The notes beneath the pieces were generated by a model, which was not told the origin of the DNA, did not search any database, and worked only from the letters and a program-made list of their open reading frames with translations. Made by a program: the position numbers and the translations under genes. Positions 51,718 to 60,160 of a stretch of 64,000 nt of DNA are shown here, piece by piece (the stretch's first letter is position 1; every line of letters begins with the position of its first letter). Source of the DNA: Nonomuraea indica. Its GTDB lineage: Bacteria > Actinomycetota > Actinomycetes > Streptosporangiales > Streptosporangiaceae. The stretch covers positions 742,825 through 806,824 of the forward strand of contig NZ_KZ559466.1 in the NCBI RefSeq assembly GCF_002850745.1, given 5' to 3'.

Positions 51718-54048
51718 ATGACAGCAAAGCTCTTCGACGTCCGCCACCGGCTGCGGGCCGGGGTGTGCGCGCTGCTCGCGGTGATGGCCGCGATCATGCT
51801 GACGGCCATGGCGGACAGCACGGCGCAGCCGCTTCCCGAGTCCGCGCCGGCCCGCGAGTTCAGCGCCGGACGGGCCCTACGCCACCTGGAGCGGTTCGCC
51901 ACCGAACCGCGGCCCCTGGGCAGCCCCGCGGGCGACCGCGCCCGCGACTACCTCGCCGGCCGGCTGCGGGAGGCGGGGCTGCGGGTGGAGATCCAGCGCG
52001 CGACCGGCGCCCGCGCCTCCACCGGGCTGGCGACGTTCGGGCAGGTCGAGAACGTGGTGGCGACGCTGCCCGGCACCGATCCGACGGGCACGGTGCTCGT
52101 CGCCGCGCACTACGACTCGGCCGCGATGGGGCCGGGCGTCTCCGACGACGGCGCCGCCGTGGCCTCGATGCTGGAGACCGTACGGGCGCTGCGTACCGGT
52201 GCCGGGCTGCGCAACGACCTGGTGCTGCTGATCACCGACGGCGAGGAGGACGGCGTGCTCGGCGCGGAGGCGTTCGTGCGCGAGCACCCCCTGGCCCGCC
52301 GGGGCGGGGTGCTGCTCAACTGGGAGGCGCGCGGTGTCAGCGGCCCGTCCCTGCTGTTCGAGACCTCCCGCGACAACGCCGGGCTGGTCGGCGTGTACGC
52401 CGGCGCGGCGCCGCGGCCGCGGGGCGACTCGACGATGGCCGCGCTGTACCGGCTGCTGCCGAACAACACCGACTTCACCCCGCTGACCCAGGCCGGCTTC
52501 GCCGGCCTGAACTTCGCCTACATCCAGCGCTCCTCCCGCTACCACACCGCCGACGACTCCCTCGCCCACCTCGACCGCGGCAGCCTCCAGCACCACGGTG
52601 AGACCATGCTGGCGCTGGCCCGCGCGCTCGGCGGCGCCGATCTGCCGGGCCTGCGCGCCGGCCACGACGCCACCTACTTCCGCCTCTTCGGCGTCCTGAT
52701 CACCTACCCCGACCCCCTGGTGTGGCCGCTGGCGCTGCTCGCCGTCGCCGCCGTTGCGGCGCTCGCGCTGCTGGCGCGCGCCCGGGGGCTGCTCAGCGGG
52801 CCGGGCGTCGCCGTCGCCGCGGCGACGGCTGTCGTGCCCCTCCTGCTCGCGGTGGTGCTGGCGCAGGGCCTGTGGGAGGTGCTCGTGTCCGTCCGGCCCG
52901 GCTACGACCTGATGGGCGGGCTGCTGCACCGCCCGTCGGCCTTCCGGGCCGCCGTCGCCGCGCAGGTCGTCTTCGCGCTGCTGGTGTGGTACCTGCCGCT
53001 GCGCCGCCGCCTCGGCCCGGCCGCGCTCGCCGTGGGCGCGCTGGTCTGGCCGGCCGCGCTGGGGGTGCTCTGCGCGCAGGTGGCGCCGGGGGCGTCGTTC
53101 GTGTTCGCGCTGCCGGCGCTGTGCTGCGGGCTGGGCGGGCTGGCCGCCCTGACGGCCCGCGGCACGGCGTGGCGGGTGGCCGCGCTCGCGGCGGGGCCCG
53201 TCATGGCGGCGGCGCTGCTGCCCGCCCTGGCGGGCAACGTCTTCGACGGGATGGGGCTCGCGCTGGGCGGGGCGAGCGCGCTGGTGCTGGCCCTGTTCGG
53301 GCTGACCGCGCTGCCTGTGGCGGAGCTGCTGCTGCCCGAACCGGCCGGCCGGTCCCGGCAGCAGCGGGAACCGGCCCGGCGGCTGGGCCCCGCCCTGCCG
53401 CTGGTCGCCGCCGCGCTGTCGGTGACGCTGGCGGGCGCCGGGCTGTGGACGGACCGGTTCGACGGCGCCAACCCGGCGCGTACCCACCTGGCGTACGTGA
53501 TGGACGCGGACACCCGGACGGCCCGGTGGGTCAGCGCGGACGCCGATCCGCCCGCCTGGACCAGGCGCTACGTGTCCGGCCGGGACACCGCGACGCTGCC
53601 GCCCGGCTACGCGCGCGGCGCGCTGACGACCGGGCCCGCGCCGGCCGTCGCCGCCGCCGGGCCGCGGCTGACCGTGCTCGCCCGCGACGGGGACCGCGTC
53701 ACGCTGCGGGTGAGCGCCGGCCCCGGCGCCCGTTCGGTGACGCTGCGCGTCGAACGGCCGGTCACCGAGGCGACGGCGCGGGTGGCGGGCTCGGCCCCGG
53801 TGACCGTCGCCGTCACCGGGGTGCGCGCGGGAACCTGGCCGGGCGAGGTCCGTTTCCGCGGCATCCCGGCGCGGGGCGCGCGGATCACGCTGCGCGTGCC
53901 GGGCGCGGACCGGGTGCGCGTCACCGCGATCGGCGAGACGGACGGACTGCGGGCGGTGCCCGGCTTCGTCCCGAGGCCGCCGGAGCTGGTGGCCGCGACG
54001 CGCGAGGACGGCGACCTCGTCGCCGTCACCCGCACCTACACCCTCTGA
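51718..54048 (+). CDS. M28-family membrane-bound peptidase
   Basis: 776 residues. One N-terminal hydrophobic helix, then an M28 aminopeptidase domain (about 45-310): zinc ligands in AAHYDSAAMG, VSDDGAAV, TDGEEDGVLGAEAF and SSRYHTADDS. A membrane region of about eight helices (about 335-600) and a beta-rich extracellular C-terminal domain follow. This is the layout of ER-type Fxna/ERMP1-related peptidases, here in the cell membrane. The start MTAKLFDVRHRLRAG at 51718 is the plausible ATG. Confidence 0.88.
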   Translation: MTAKLFDVRHRLRAGVCALLAVMAAIMLTAMADSTAQPLPESAPAREFSAGRALRHLERFATEPRPLGSPAGDRARDYLAGRLREAGLRVEIQRATGARASTGLATFGQVENVVATLPGTDPTGTVLVAAHYDSAAMGPGVSDDGAAVASMLETVRALRTGAGLRNDLVLLITDGEEDGVLGAEAFVREHPLARRGGVLLNWEARGVSGPSLLFETSRDNAGLVGVYAGAAPRPRGDSTMAALYRLLPNNTDFTPLTQAGFAGLNFAYIQRSSRYHTADDSLAHLDRGSLQHHGETMLALARALGGADLPGLRAGHDATYFRLFGVLITYPDPLVWPLALLAVAAVAALALLARARGLLSGPGVAVAAATAVVPLLLAVVLAQGLWEVLVSVRPGYDLMGGLLHRPSAFRAAVAAQVVFALLVWYLPLRRRLGPAALAVGALVWPAALGVLCAQVAPGASFVFALPALCCGLGGLAALTARGTAWRVAALAAGPVMAAALLPALAGNVFDGMGLALGGASALVLALFGLTALPVAELLLPEPAGRSRQQREPARRLGPALPLVAAALSVTLAGAGLWTDRFDGANPARTHLAYVMDADTRTARWVSADADPPAWTRRYVSGRDTATLPPGYARGALTTGPAPAVAAAGPRLTVLARDGDRVTLRVSAGPGARSVTLRVERPVTEATARVAGSAPVTVAVTGVRAGTWPGEVRFRGIPARGARITLRVPGADRVRVTAIGETDGLRAVPGFVPRPPELVAATREDGDLVAVTRTYTL

Positions 54049-54123
54049 ACACACCCGCGGGCCCCGGACCGGGAGCGCCGCGGTCGCGCCTCCGGCCGCC
54101 GGGCGCCTTCCCGGCGGGCTCCC

Positions 54124-54534
54124 CTAGCGTTCGGTGTCGCGGTCGAGAACCGGCTTGACGTCCACGATCGGGGTGCCGTCCAGCGCCTCCAGGTCGCTGA
54201 CCCGCACCCGCGTGCCGTCGACGGACAGGACGCGCACGCGGTGCAGGCCCACCGGGTTGGGCCGGTCGGGTGAGCGGGTGCTGAACACGCCCGTGAGCGG
54301 CCGGGCGCGGTCGTCGCGCGGGTGGACCGCGAGGACGTCGCGCCGCGCCCGGTCGAGCCAGGTGAGCACGATGACGTCGTCGCCGGGGCGCAGGTCGCGC
54401 AGGCCCTCACGGACCTGCTCGGCGAACACCAGCCATGCGGCCGGACCGCCCTCGTCGCCCTGCCGGGGCGCCTGGGCGAGGTCGCTCAGCGGCGACTCGA
54501 CCCGGCCGATGGGCCGCACCAGGAAGCTGTCCAC
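54124..54534 (-). CDS. trmO: tRNA t6A37 methyltransferase TrmO/TsaA
   Basis: 136 residues. IGRVESPLSDLAQAPRQG and VFSTRSPDRPNPVGLHRVRVL are the family blocks, and LEALDGTPIVDVKPV ends the barrel. It adds a methyl group from SAM to t6A at position 37 of some tRNAs. The GTG start at 54534 lies just after the uppS stop, with GAGG in the overlap acting as ribosome site. Confidence 0.88.
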   Translation of the reverse strand: MDSFLVRPIGRVESPLSDLAQAPRQGDEGGPAAWLVFAEQVREGLRDLRPGDDVIVLTWLDRARRDVLAVHPRDDRARPLTGVFSTRSPDRPNPVGLHRVRVLSVDGTRVRVSDLEALDGTPIVDVKPVLDRDTER

Positions 54535-54536
54535 GC

Positions 54537-55310
54537 CTACACCTCGTTGGGGACGGCGCCGCCGTAGCGGCGGTCGCGTTTGGCGTAGATGTCGCACGCC
54601 TCCCACAGGTCACGGCGGTCGAAGTCGGGCCAGAGCCGGTCGAGGAAGACCATCTCGGCGTAGGCCGACTGCCACAGCAGGAAGTTGGAGAAGCGCTGCT
54701 CCCCCGACGACCGGACGAACAGGTCGACCTCGGGGATGTCGGGCTCGTCGAGGTAGCGGGCGAACACCTTCTCGTCCACCTTCGACGGCTTGACGCGGCC
54801 GGCCGCGATGTCGCCGGCCAGCTTGACCGCGGCGTCGGCGATCTCCGCCCGGCCGCCGTAGTTGACGCAGAACTGCAGGGTCAGCGTGCGGTTGCCGACG
54901 GTCATCTCCTCGGCCGTGCGCAGTTCGTCGATGACGCTCTTCCACAGCCGGCCCGGCCGGCCCGCCCAGCGCACCCGTACGCCCATGGCGTTGAGCTCGT
55001 CGCGGCGGCGGCGGATGACGTCGCGGTTGAAGCCCATGAGGAAGCGCACCTCGTCGGGCGAGCGCTTCCAGTTCTCCGTGGAGAAGGCGTAGGCGCTCAG
55101 GTAGGGGATGCCCAGCTCCAGCGCGCCCTCGATGACGTCGAACAGGGAGGCCTCGCCGGCTTTGTGCCCCTCGGTGCGGGGCAGGCCCCGCGCCTTGGCC
55201 CAGCGGCCGTTGCCGTCCATGACGATGGCCACGTGACGCGGCACCAGAGCCCGCGGGAGGGGCGGCGGGGTCGCACCGGACGGGTGCGGCGACGGCGGTC
55301 GGACGTTCAA
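54537..55310 (-). CDS. uppS: Isoprenyl (undecaprenyl-type) diphosphate synthase
   Basis: 257 residues. [30 protein letters not shown] and [20 protein letters not shown] are the cis-prenyltransferase motifs. It lengthens isoprenoid chains to the lipid carrier for cell-wall synthesis. A TTG start at 55310, overlapping the recO stop (TTGA) and with GGGAG 5 bases upstream, is the only good start, as no ATG or GTG precedes the conserved core nearby. Confidence 0.93.
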   Translation of the reverse strand: MNVRPPSPHPSGATPPPLPRALVPRHVAIVMDGNGRWAKARGLPRTEGHKAGEASLFDVIEGALELGIPYLSAYAFSTENWKRSPDEVRFLMGFNRDVIRRRRDELNAMGVRVRWAGRPGRLWKSVIDELRTAEEMTVGNRTLTLQFCVNYGGRAEIADAAVKLAGDIAAGRVKPSKVDEKVFARYLDEPDIPEVDLFVRSSGEQRFSNFLLWQSAYAEMVFLDRLWPDFDRRDLWEACDIYAKRDRRYGGAVPNEV

Positions 55311-56041
55311 ACTGGCTCCCTCTCTACGTGTCGAAGAGAGCGTATTCCGTGTTCGAGGTGCCATTGCAGGTATGCGGCGACCAGGCCGCTGCACTCGCTG
55401 CGATGGCGTTGCTCGGAGGCGTCGGCCACCGCCCAGTCGCCGCGCAGCAGCGCGGTCATCAGCCCGATCGTCTCGGCGGCCGGCACGGCCGCGCCCGCCG
55501 GCTTGCAGGCGCCGCACACCACGCCGCCCGCCACGATGGCGAACGCCCTGACCGCCGGCGCCTGGCACTTGGCGCACGCCTCCAGCGCCGGCGCGTAGCC
55601 GGCCACGGCCAGCGAGCGCAGGAAGTAGGCGTCGAGGACCAGCCGGGCCTCGTGGCTGCCGTCGGCCAGTGTGCGCAGCCCGCCCACCAGCAGCAGGAAC
55701 TGCCGCAGCGCGGGCTCCTTCTCGCCGTGGGTGAGCCGGTCGGCGGTCTCCAGCATCGCGCTGCCCGCCGTGTAGCGCGGGTAGTCGGCCGCCAGCGCCT
55801 CGCCGTAGGGTCTGATGGTCTCCGCCTGCGTGACGACGTCGAGCGTGCGGCCGGTGTGGAACTGCACGTCGACGTGGGTGAACGGCTCCAGCCGTGCGCC
55901 GAAGCGCGAGGTGGTGCGGCGCACGCCCTTGGCCACGGCCCGGACCTTGCCGGTGCGCCGGGCCAGGACGGTGACGATGCGGTCGGCCTCGCCGAGCTTC
56001 TGCGTGCGCAGAACCACGCCTTCGTCACGGTAGAGACTCAC
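55307..56041 (-). CDS. recO: DNA repair protein RecO
   Basis: 244 residues. N-terminal OB fold ([51 protein letters not shown]), helical body and zinc finger (CAKC...CGAC, residues near 155-180). It loads RecA on SSB-coated DNA with RecR. First gene of recO-uppS-trmO. Confidence 0.95.
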   Translation of the reverse strand: MSLYRDEGVVLRTQKLGEADRIVTVLARRTGKVRAVAKGVRRTTSRFGARLEPFTHVDVQFHTGRTLDVVTQAETIRPYGEALAADYPRYTAGSAMLETADRLTHGEKEPALRQFLLLVGGLRTLADGSHEARLVLDAYFLRSLAVAGYAPALEACAKCQAPAVRAFAIVAGGVVCGACKPAGAAVPAAETIGLMTALLRGDWAVADASEQRHRSECSGLVAAYLQWHLEHGIRSLRHVEREPV

Positions 56042-56077
56042 TCGCCCATCTTAGGGCCGCGCAGCCGTTGTGTTACG

Positions 56078-56110
56078 GAGTTGCTTCGGTGACGCGACTC
56101 TGTGCAACTC
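56078..56110. repeat. Inverted repeat between recO and the CDP-alcohol transferase gene
   Basis: GAGTTGC (56078-56084) and GCAACTC (56104-56110), 19 bases apart, in the divergent gap. Possibly an operator. Confidence 0.35.
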
Positions 56111-56180
56111 TCACTAGACTCAGACGCCTGTCCCGCATTGTCTGTTGTTCAACCCCCCGCAACCGCCTCGAAAGGGAGTC

Positions 56181-57698
56181 ATGACCCGCGTGGTCCTGCT
56201 GGGCTCTTCGCCCGGCCCTGACACCGCCCCGACCGGCCTGAGGCTCGCCGCCCTGCCCGGCGCCCCCACGGTGGCCGAGCGGCTGCGCAGCCAGATCCTC
56301 TCCCTGGATCCGCGGCCCGCCACCATCGCGTCCGGCGACGTGGCCGCGGCCCTGCGCAACCTCGCCGACGTCGCGGAGTCCGCGACGGAGAACCTCTTCC
56401 TCATCCCCGCCGACTCCGTGATCCACGACGAGCTGATCTACCAGATCACCAAGTCGAAGCGCGGCGTGATGGCGCTCATCGCCAAGGAGCCCCGCCCGGA
56501 GCTCACCGAGGAGGAGGCCGAGCGGGAGGAGCAAGTCCCGATCGACGAGGCCGAGCCGGAGATCAGCCACCGCAGGCACGAGGGACTGCCCGTGCGCGCC
56601 CGCCGCGGCAAGTCCAGGATCGTCTCGGTCGGCACCGCCCACCACGCCGTCACCAGGCCCAACGCGGTCATCCTGGGCCCGCTGCACGTCACCGTGCGCA
56701 ACGCCCCCGTGCTGGCCGAGACGTGCCGGGAGCTGGCCGACATCGCCGACACGTTCGGGCCCGACGACGACCTCATGCAGCTCATCGTGTTCGGCCTGGT
56801 GCGCAAGGGCGTGTCGGTCGGCAGCCGCGGCCGCCGCGACCTCTACTACCGCCGGATCACCTCCCAGGAGGACCTCGACGAGGCGGTCGCCGTGATGAGC
56901 GGCATCGACGAGGACCGCGCCCGGCTGGACAACGCGGTCAAGGGCGCCGACGGTTTCTTCACCACCTACTTCGTCTCCACCTACTCCCGCTTCATCGCCC
57001 GGTGGGCGGCGCGCCGCGGCCTGACGCCCAACCAGGTGACGCTGATCTCGATCACGCTGGGCGTGCTCGCCGCCGCCTGCTTCGCGACGGGCGACCGGCC
57101 GTGGATGGTGCTCGGCGGCGCGCTGATCTACTTCGCGTTCGTGTTCGACTGCGTCGACGGGCAGGTCGCCCGCTACGCCCGCAAGTTCGGCGTGCTGGGC
57201 GCGTGGCTGGACGCGACGTTCGACCGGTTCAAGGAGTACGTCGTCTTCGCCGGCCTGGCGGTCGGCTGGGTGGTGTCGGGCAACGGCGACGACATCTGGA
57301 TCCTCGCGCTGGCGGCGATCGGCCTGCAGTCGGTGCGTCACCTGCTCGACTTCTCCTTCGGCATCGCCAACCGCCGCAGCAAGCCGCCGGCCCAGCTGCC
57401 CACGCTGCCGCTGACCGCGCCCGACGACCGCGACCTGCGCAAGGCCCTGGAGCGCCGCAAGGTCGAGCGCAGCCAGGGCATCCGCGGCCTGCTGAAGATG
57501 TGGAGCAAGGCCGGCCGGTACCGAGCGGTCCACTGGGCGCGTAAGATGATCGTCTTCCCCATCGGCGAGCGGTTCGCGGCCATCGCGATCACCGCCGCCC
57601 TCTTCGACGCCCGCATCACCTTCCTCACGCTGGTGGTCTGGGGCACCGTCGCCGCCCTCTACACCCTCACCGGACGCCTCATGAGGTCGCTCGCATGA
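56181..57698 (+). CDS. CDP-alcohol phosphatidyltransferase with N-terminal DUF5941-associated domain
   Basis: 505 residues. The first 220 residues are soluble and resemble nucleotidyltransferase-like sequence (TRVVLLGSSPGPD, PNAVILGPLHVTVRNA). The membrane part (from about 265) has the CDP-alcohol motif DGQVAR...GVLGAWLDATFDRFKE with the Asp residues that bind the metal and CDP. It should join a polyol phosphate or inositol phosphate to a lipid; the substrate is unknown. AAAGGGAG lies just before the ATG. The stop overlaps the next gene (ATGA). Confidence 0.87.
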   Translation: MTRVVLLGSSPGPDTAPTGLRLAALPGAPTVAERLRSQILSLDPRPATIASGDVAAALRNLADVAESATENLFLIPADSVIHDELIYQITKSKRGVMALIAKEPRPELTEEEAEREEQVPIDEAEPEISHRRHEGLPVRARRGKSRIVSVGTAHHAVTRPNAVILGPLHVTVRNAPVLAETCRELADIADTFGPDDDLMQLIVFGLVRKGVSVGSRGRRDLYYRRITSQEDLDEAVAVMSGIDEDRARLDNAVKGADGFFTTYFVSTYSRFIARWAARRGLTPNQVTLISITLGVLAAACFATGDRPWMVLGGALIYFAFVFDCVDGQVARYARKFGVLGAWLDATFDRFKEYVVFAGLAVGWVVSGNGDDIWILALAAIGLQSVRHLLDFSFGIANRRSKPPAQLPTLPLTAPDDRDLRKALERRKVERSQGIRGLLKMWSKAGRYRAVHWARKMIVFPIGERFAAIAITAALFDARITFLTLVVWGTVAALYTLTGRLMRSLA

Positions 57699-58414
57699 TC
57701 ACCCACCCGCAGGCCGCCGCCACCCCCACGCCGGACCCCGACGAGGAACGCCGCCGCATCCAGACCGCCCGCCTGCTCGCCTACCGCGACGACGGCCCGC
57801 TCGTCCACGCGCTGGCCGGCCGGCTCGGCAAGGGTCTGCCGCCCGTCCCGGCGACGCTGGCCGCCCTGGTCGCCGTCGTCGCCGTGACCGCCTCGGGCCT
57901 GCTGGAGCCGGGGCCGATCCTGCTCCTTCCGGTGCTCATCACGGTCGTGCTCGTCCTGCCGACCGCGCCCCGCGACCATCTGGGCCGCCTCGACTGGCTG
58001 ACGCCGCCGCTGCTGCGGGGCACCGAGTTCCTCGCGATCATCGCGGTGGGGCTGGCGGCCGACGCGCCCAAGTGGCTGCTGTTCGTGCTCGTCTACGTGG
58101 TCGGCTACCACACCTACGACACGGTCTACCGGACGCGGCAGAGCATCTGGCCGCCCACCTGGGTGTTCCACGCGGGGCTCGGCTGGGAGGTGCGGCTGCT
58201 CATCATCGGCGTGGGCGCGGCCCTCGGCTGGCTGACGGTCGTGCTCGCGGTGCTGACGGCGTACCTGTTCGTGCTCTTCGCGGTGGAGAGCGTGACGAGC
58301 TGGGTGCGCCTGGACAAGGCGTCGGCGCAGGCCGGCGCGGACGCCGAGCAGGACCTGGAGGCGTCCCCCGAGGACGCGCTGGAGCAGGCCACCGGCGAGG
58401 CCGAGAAGGGCTGA
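57695..58414 (+). CDS. DUF5941 family membrane protein
   Basis: 239 residues with about five transmembrane helices from residue 50 and an acidic tail (about 208-239). TFEF-like start TARLLAYRDDGPLVHALAGRLG and YVVGYHTYDTVYRTRQ are conserved with proteins paired to CDP-alcohol transferases. It starts inside the stop of the previous gene, so the two probably form a complex. A hairpin at 58431-58469 ends the operon. Confidence 0.85.
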   Translation: MITHPQAAATPTPDPDEERRRIQTARLLAYRDDGPLVHALAGRLGKGLPPVPATLAALVAVVAVTASGLLEPGPILLLPVLITVVLVLPTAPRDHLGRLDWLTPPLLRGTEFLAIIAVGLAADAPKWLLFVLVYVVGYHTYDTVYRTRQSIWPPTWVFHAGLGWEVRLLIIGVGAALGWLTVVLAVLTAYLFVLFAVESVTSWVRLDKASAQAGADAEQDLEASPEDALEQATGEAEKG

Positions 58415-58430
58415 CGCCCGCTTCGCCCGA

Positions 58431-58469
58431 CGAGAGGCGCCCACCCCACACGGGGCTGGGCGCCTCTCG
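58431..58469 (+). terminator. Strong hairpin after the DUF5941 gene
   Basis: CGAGAGGCGCCCA (58431-58443) pairs perfectly with TGGGCGCCTCTCG (58457-58469). No T-run follows, as is common in high-GC actinomycetes. Confidence 0.7.
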
Positions 58470-58600
58470 CGTCTCCGCCCGTCCCCACAGGGCTGGGCGC
58501 CTTTCAGGCGTCCGCCCGTCCGCACGGGGCTGGGCGACTCCCACGACCACACCCGTCCCGCACCCGGGCTGGGCGCCTGCCGAGGCTCCGCCCGTCGTCC
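58441..58600. repeat. Four imperfect tandem repeats of about 37 bp
   Basis: The core GGGCTGGGCG recurs at 58453, 58490, 58527 and 58566, each followed by a variable part and CCGCCCGTC or similar. Confidence 0.75.
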
Positions 58601-58633
58601 CGCCGTGCCCGGCGGGGAGCTGCACAGGACTGC

Positions 58634-58683
58634 TTGACACAGAGTCGGCGACTGTGTTTACGTCCGCGAGAGAGCGCTCTCTC
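58634..58683 (+). promoter_or_regulatory. Glucanase promoter with LacI-type operator
   Basis: A -35 TTGACA (58634-58639), and downstream the perfect 16-bp palindrome GAGAGAGCGCTCTCTC (58668-58683), whose central CG layout fits LacI-family operators such as CebR's. It ends 34 bases before the glucanase ATG, where a bound repressor would block transcription. Confidence 0.65.
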
Positions 58684-58717
58684 AGATGTTCGCCTCCGCA
58701 CCCCCCAGGAGCCAGCG

Positions 58718-60130
58718 ATGACATCCCGCCCCTCCCCCTCCCGCAGGCGCCTCGCGGCCCTGGCCGTGGCGCTGGCCACGGCCCTGGCCACGACGACCGC
58801 CCTCCTCACGCACGCCGCCGGGAGCGCCTCCGCGGCCGTGCCGCCCACCCCCTCCGGCTGGTCGCTCGTCTGGTCCGACGACTTCGACGGTCCCGCCGGA
58901 TCTCCGCCCTCCTCCGCGAACTGGATCGTCGACACCGGCCACAGCTACCCGGGCGGGCCCGCCAACTGGGGCACGGGGGAGATCCAGAACTACACGGCCG
59001 ACCCCGCCAACCTCGCCCTCGACGGCGCCGGCAACCTGCGCATCACCCCGCAGCGCAGCGCCTCCGGCGCGTGGACCTCCGCCCGGATCGAGACCAGGCG
59101 GGGCGACTTCAAGCCCGCCGACGGCCGCGTCCTGCGCATCGAGGGCCGCGTCCGGATGCCCGACGTGACCGGCCAGGCCGCGCTCGGCTACTGGCCGGCG
59201 TTCTGGGCGCTCGGCTCGCCGTACCGGGGAAACTACTGGAACTGGCCGGGCATCGGCGAGTTCGACGTCATGGAGAACGTCAACGGTCTCGACACCGTCT
59301 GGGGTGTGCTCCACTGCGGCGTCAACCCCGGCGGGCCGTGCAACGAGACCAACGGCCTCGGGGCCTCCCGCGCCTGCCCCGGCTCCCCCTGCCAGTCGGC
59401 CTTCCACACCTACCGCTTCGAGTGGGACCGCGGCGTCGCCCCCAACCAGCTGCGCTGGTACGTGGACGGCCAGCAGTTCCACAGCGTGAGCCAGGCGCAG
59501 TTCGACGCCGCGACCTGGAACGGCATGACCGGCCACGCCGGCTACTTCCTGCTGCTCAACGTGGCCATGGGCGGGGCCTTCCCCAACGGCGTGGCCGGCT
59601 TCGGCACGCCCACCGCCGCCACCGTGCCGGGCCGGCCCATGACGGTGGACTACGTCGCGGTGTGGCAGAGCGGCGGCCCCGGCCCGACGCCCACGGTCAC
59701 GCCCACCGGTCCGGGCGGGGTGGACGCCCGCTCCACCATCCAGGCCGAACACCACCAGGCGCAGTCGGGGACCATCCTGGAGACCACCACCGACGCTGGA
59801 GGCGGCCAGAACGTCGGGGCGATCGGCAACGGCGACTGGCTCCGCTTCGACGGGGTCGACTTCGGCAGCCGGCCCGCCGGGCAGTTCCGGGCCCGGGTGG
59901 CGTCCGGGGCCGCAGGCGGGGTGAGCGGGCTCGTCCAGGTGCGGCTCGACAGCCCGACGGCCCCGCCGGTCGGCGACTTCGCGGTGGCCGGCACCGGCGG
60001 CTGGCAGAGCTGGCGGACGGTCCCGGCCAACATCTCGCCGGTGACCGGCAGGCACACGGTCTACCTGACCTTCGCCAGCGGGCAACCGGCCGACTTCGTC
60101 AACGTCAACTGGTTCACCTTCGCCGACTAG
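58718..60130 (+). CDS. Secreted GH16 beta-glucanase with C-terminal CBM6
   Basis: 470 residues. Signal peptide (basic start, Ala/Leu core, cleavage near ASA at 36-40). The GH16 domain (about 43-305) has the catalytic EFDVME (Glu181, Glu186), the form used by laminarinases. A Pro/Thr linker leads to a CBM6 carbohydrate-binding domain (about 348-470; IQAEHHQAQSG...NWFTFAD). It should cut beta-1,3- or 1,3-1,4-glucans outside the cell. AGGAG precedes the ATG. The next gene converges on it and encodes a matching beta-glucosidase. Confidence 0.92.
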   Translation: MTSRPSPSRRRLAALAVALATALATTTALLTHAAGSASAAVPPTPSGWSLVWSDDFDGPAGSPPSSANWIVDTGHSYPGGPANWGTGEIQNYTADPANLALDGAGNLRITPQRSASGAWTSARIETRRGDFKPADGRVLRIEGRVRMPDVTGQAALGYWPAFWALGSPYRGNYWNWPGIGEFDVMENVNGLDTVWGVLHCGVNPGGPCNETNGLGASRACPGSPCQSAFHTYRFEWDRGVAPNQLRWYVDGQQFHSVSQAQFDAATWNGMTGHAGYFLLLNVAMGGAFPNGVAGFGTPTAATVPGRPMTVDYVAVWQSGGPGPTPTVTPTGPGGVDARSTIQAEHHQAQSGTILETTTDAGGGQNVGAIGNGDWLRFDGVDFGSRPAGQFRARVASGAAGGVSGLVQVRLDSPTAPPVGDFAVAGTGGWQSWRTVPANISPVTGRHTVYLTFASGQPADFVNVNWFTFAD

Positions 60131-60160
60131 CGGCGCGGCCGCGCCGTGACGAGCGGGCGC

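Larger units (their letters stand above)
58415..58717. other. Intergenic interval with terminator, repeats and GH16 promoter
   Basis: It contains the hairpin 58431-58469, four repeats of about 37 bp (58441-58600) and the glucanase promoter with its palindrome. No gene. Confidence 0.7.
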
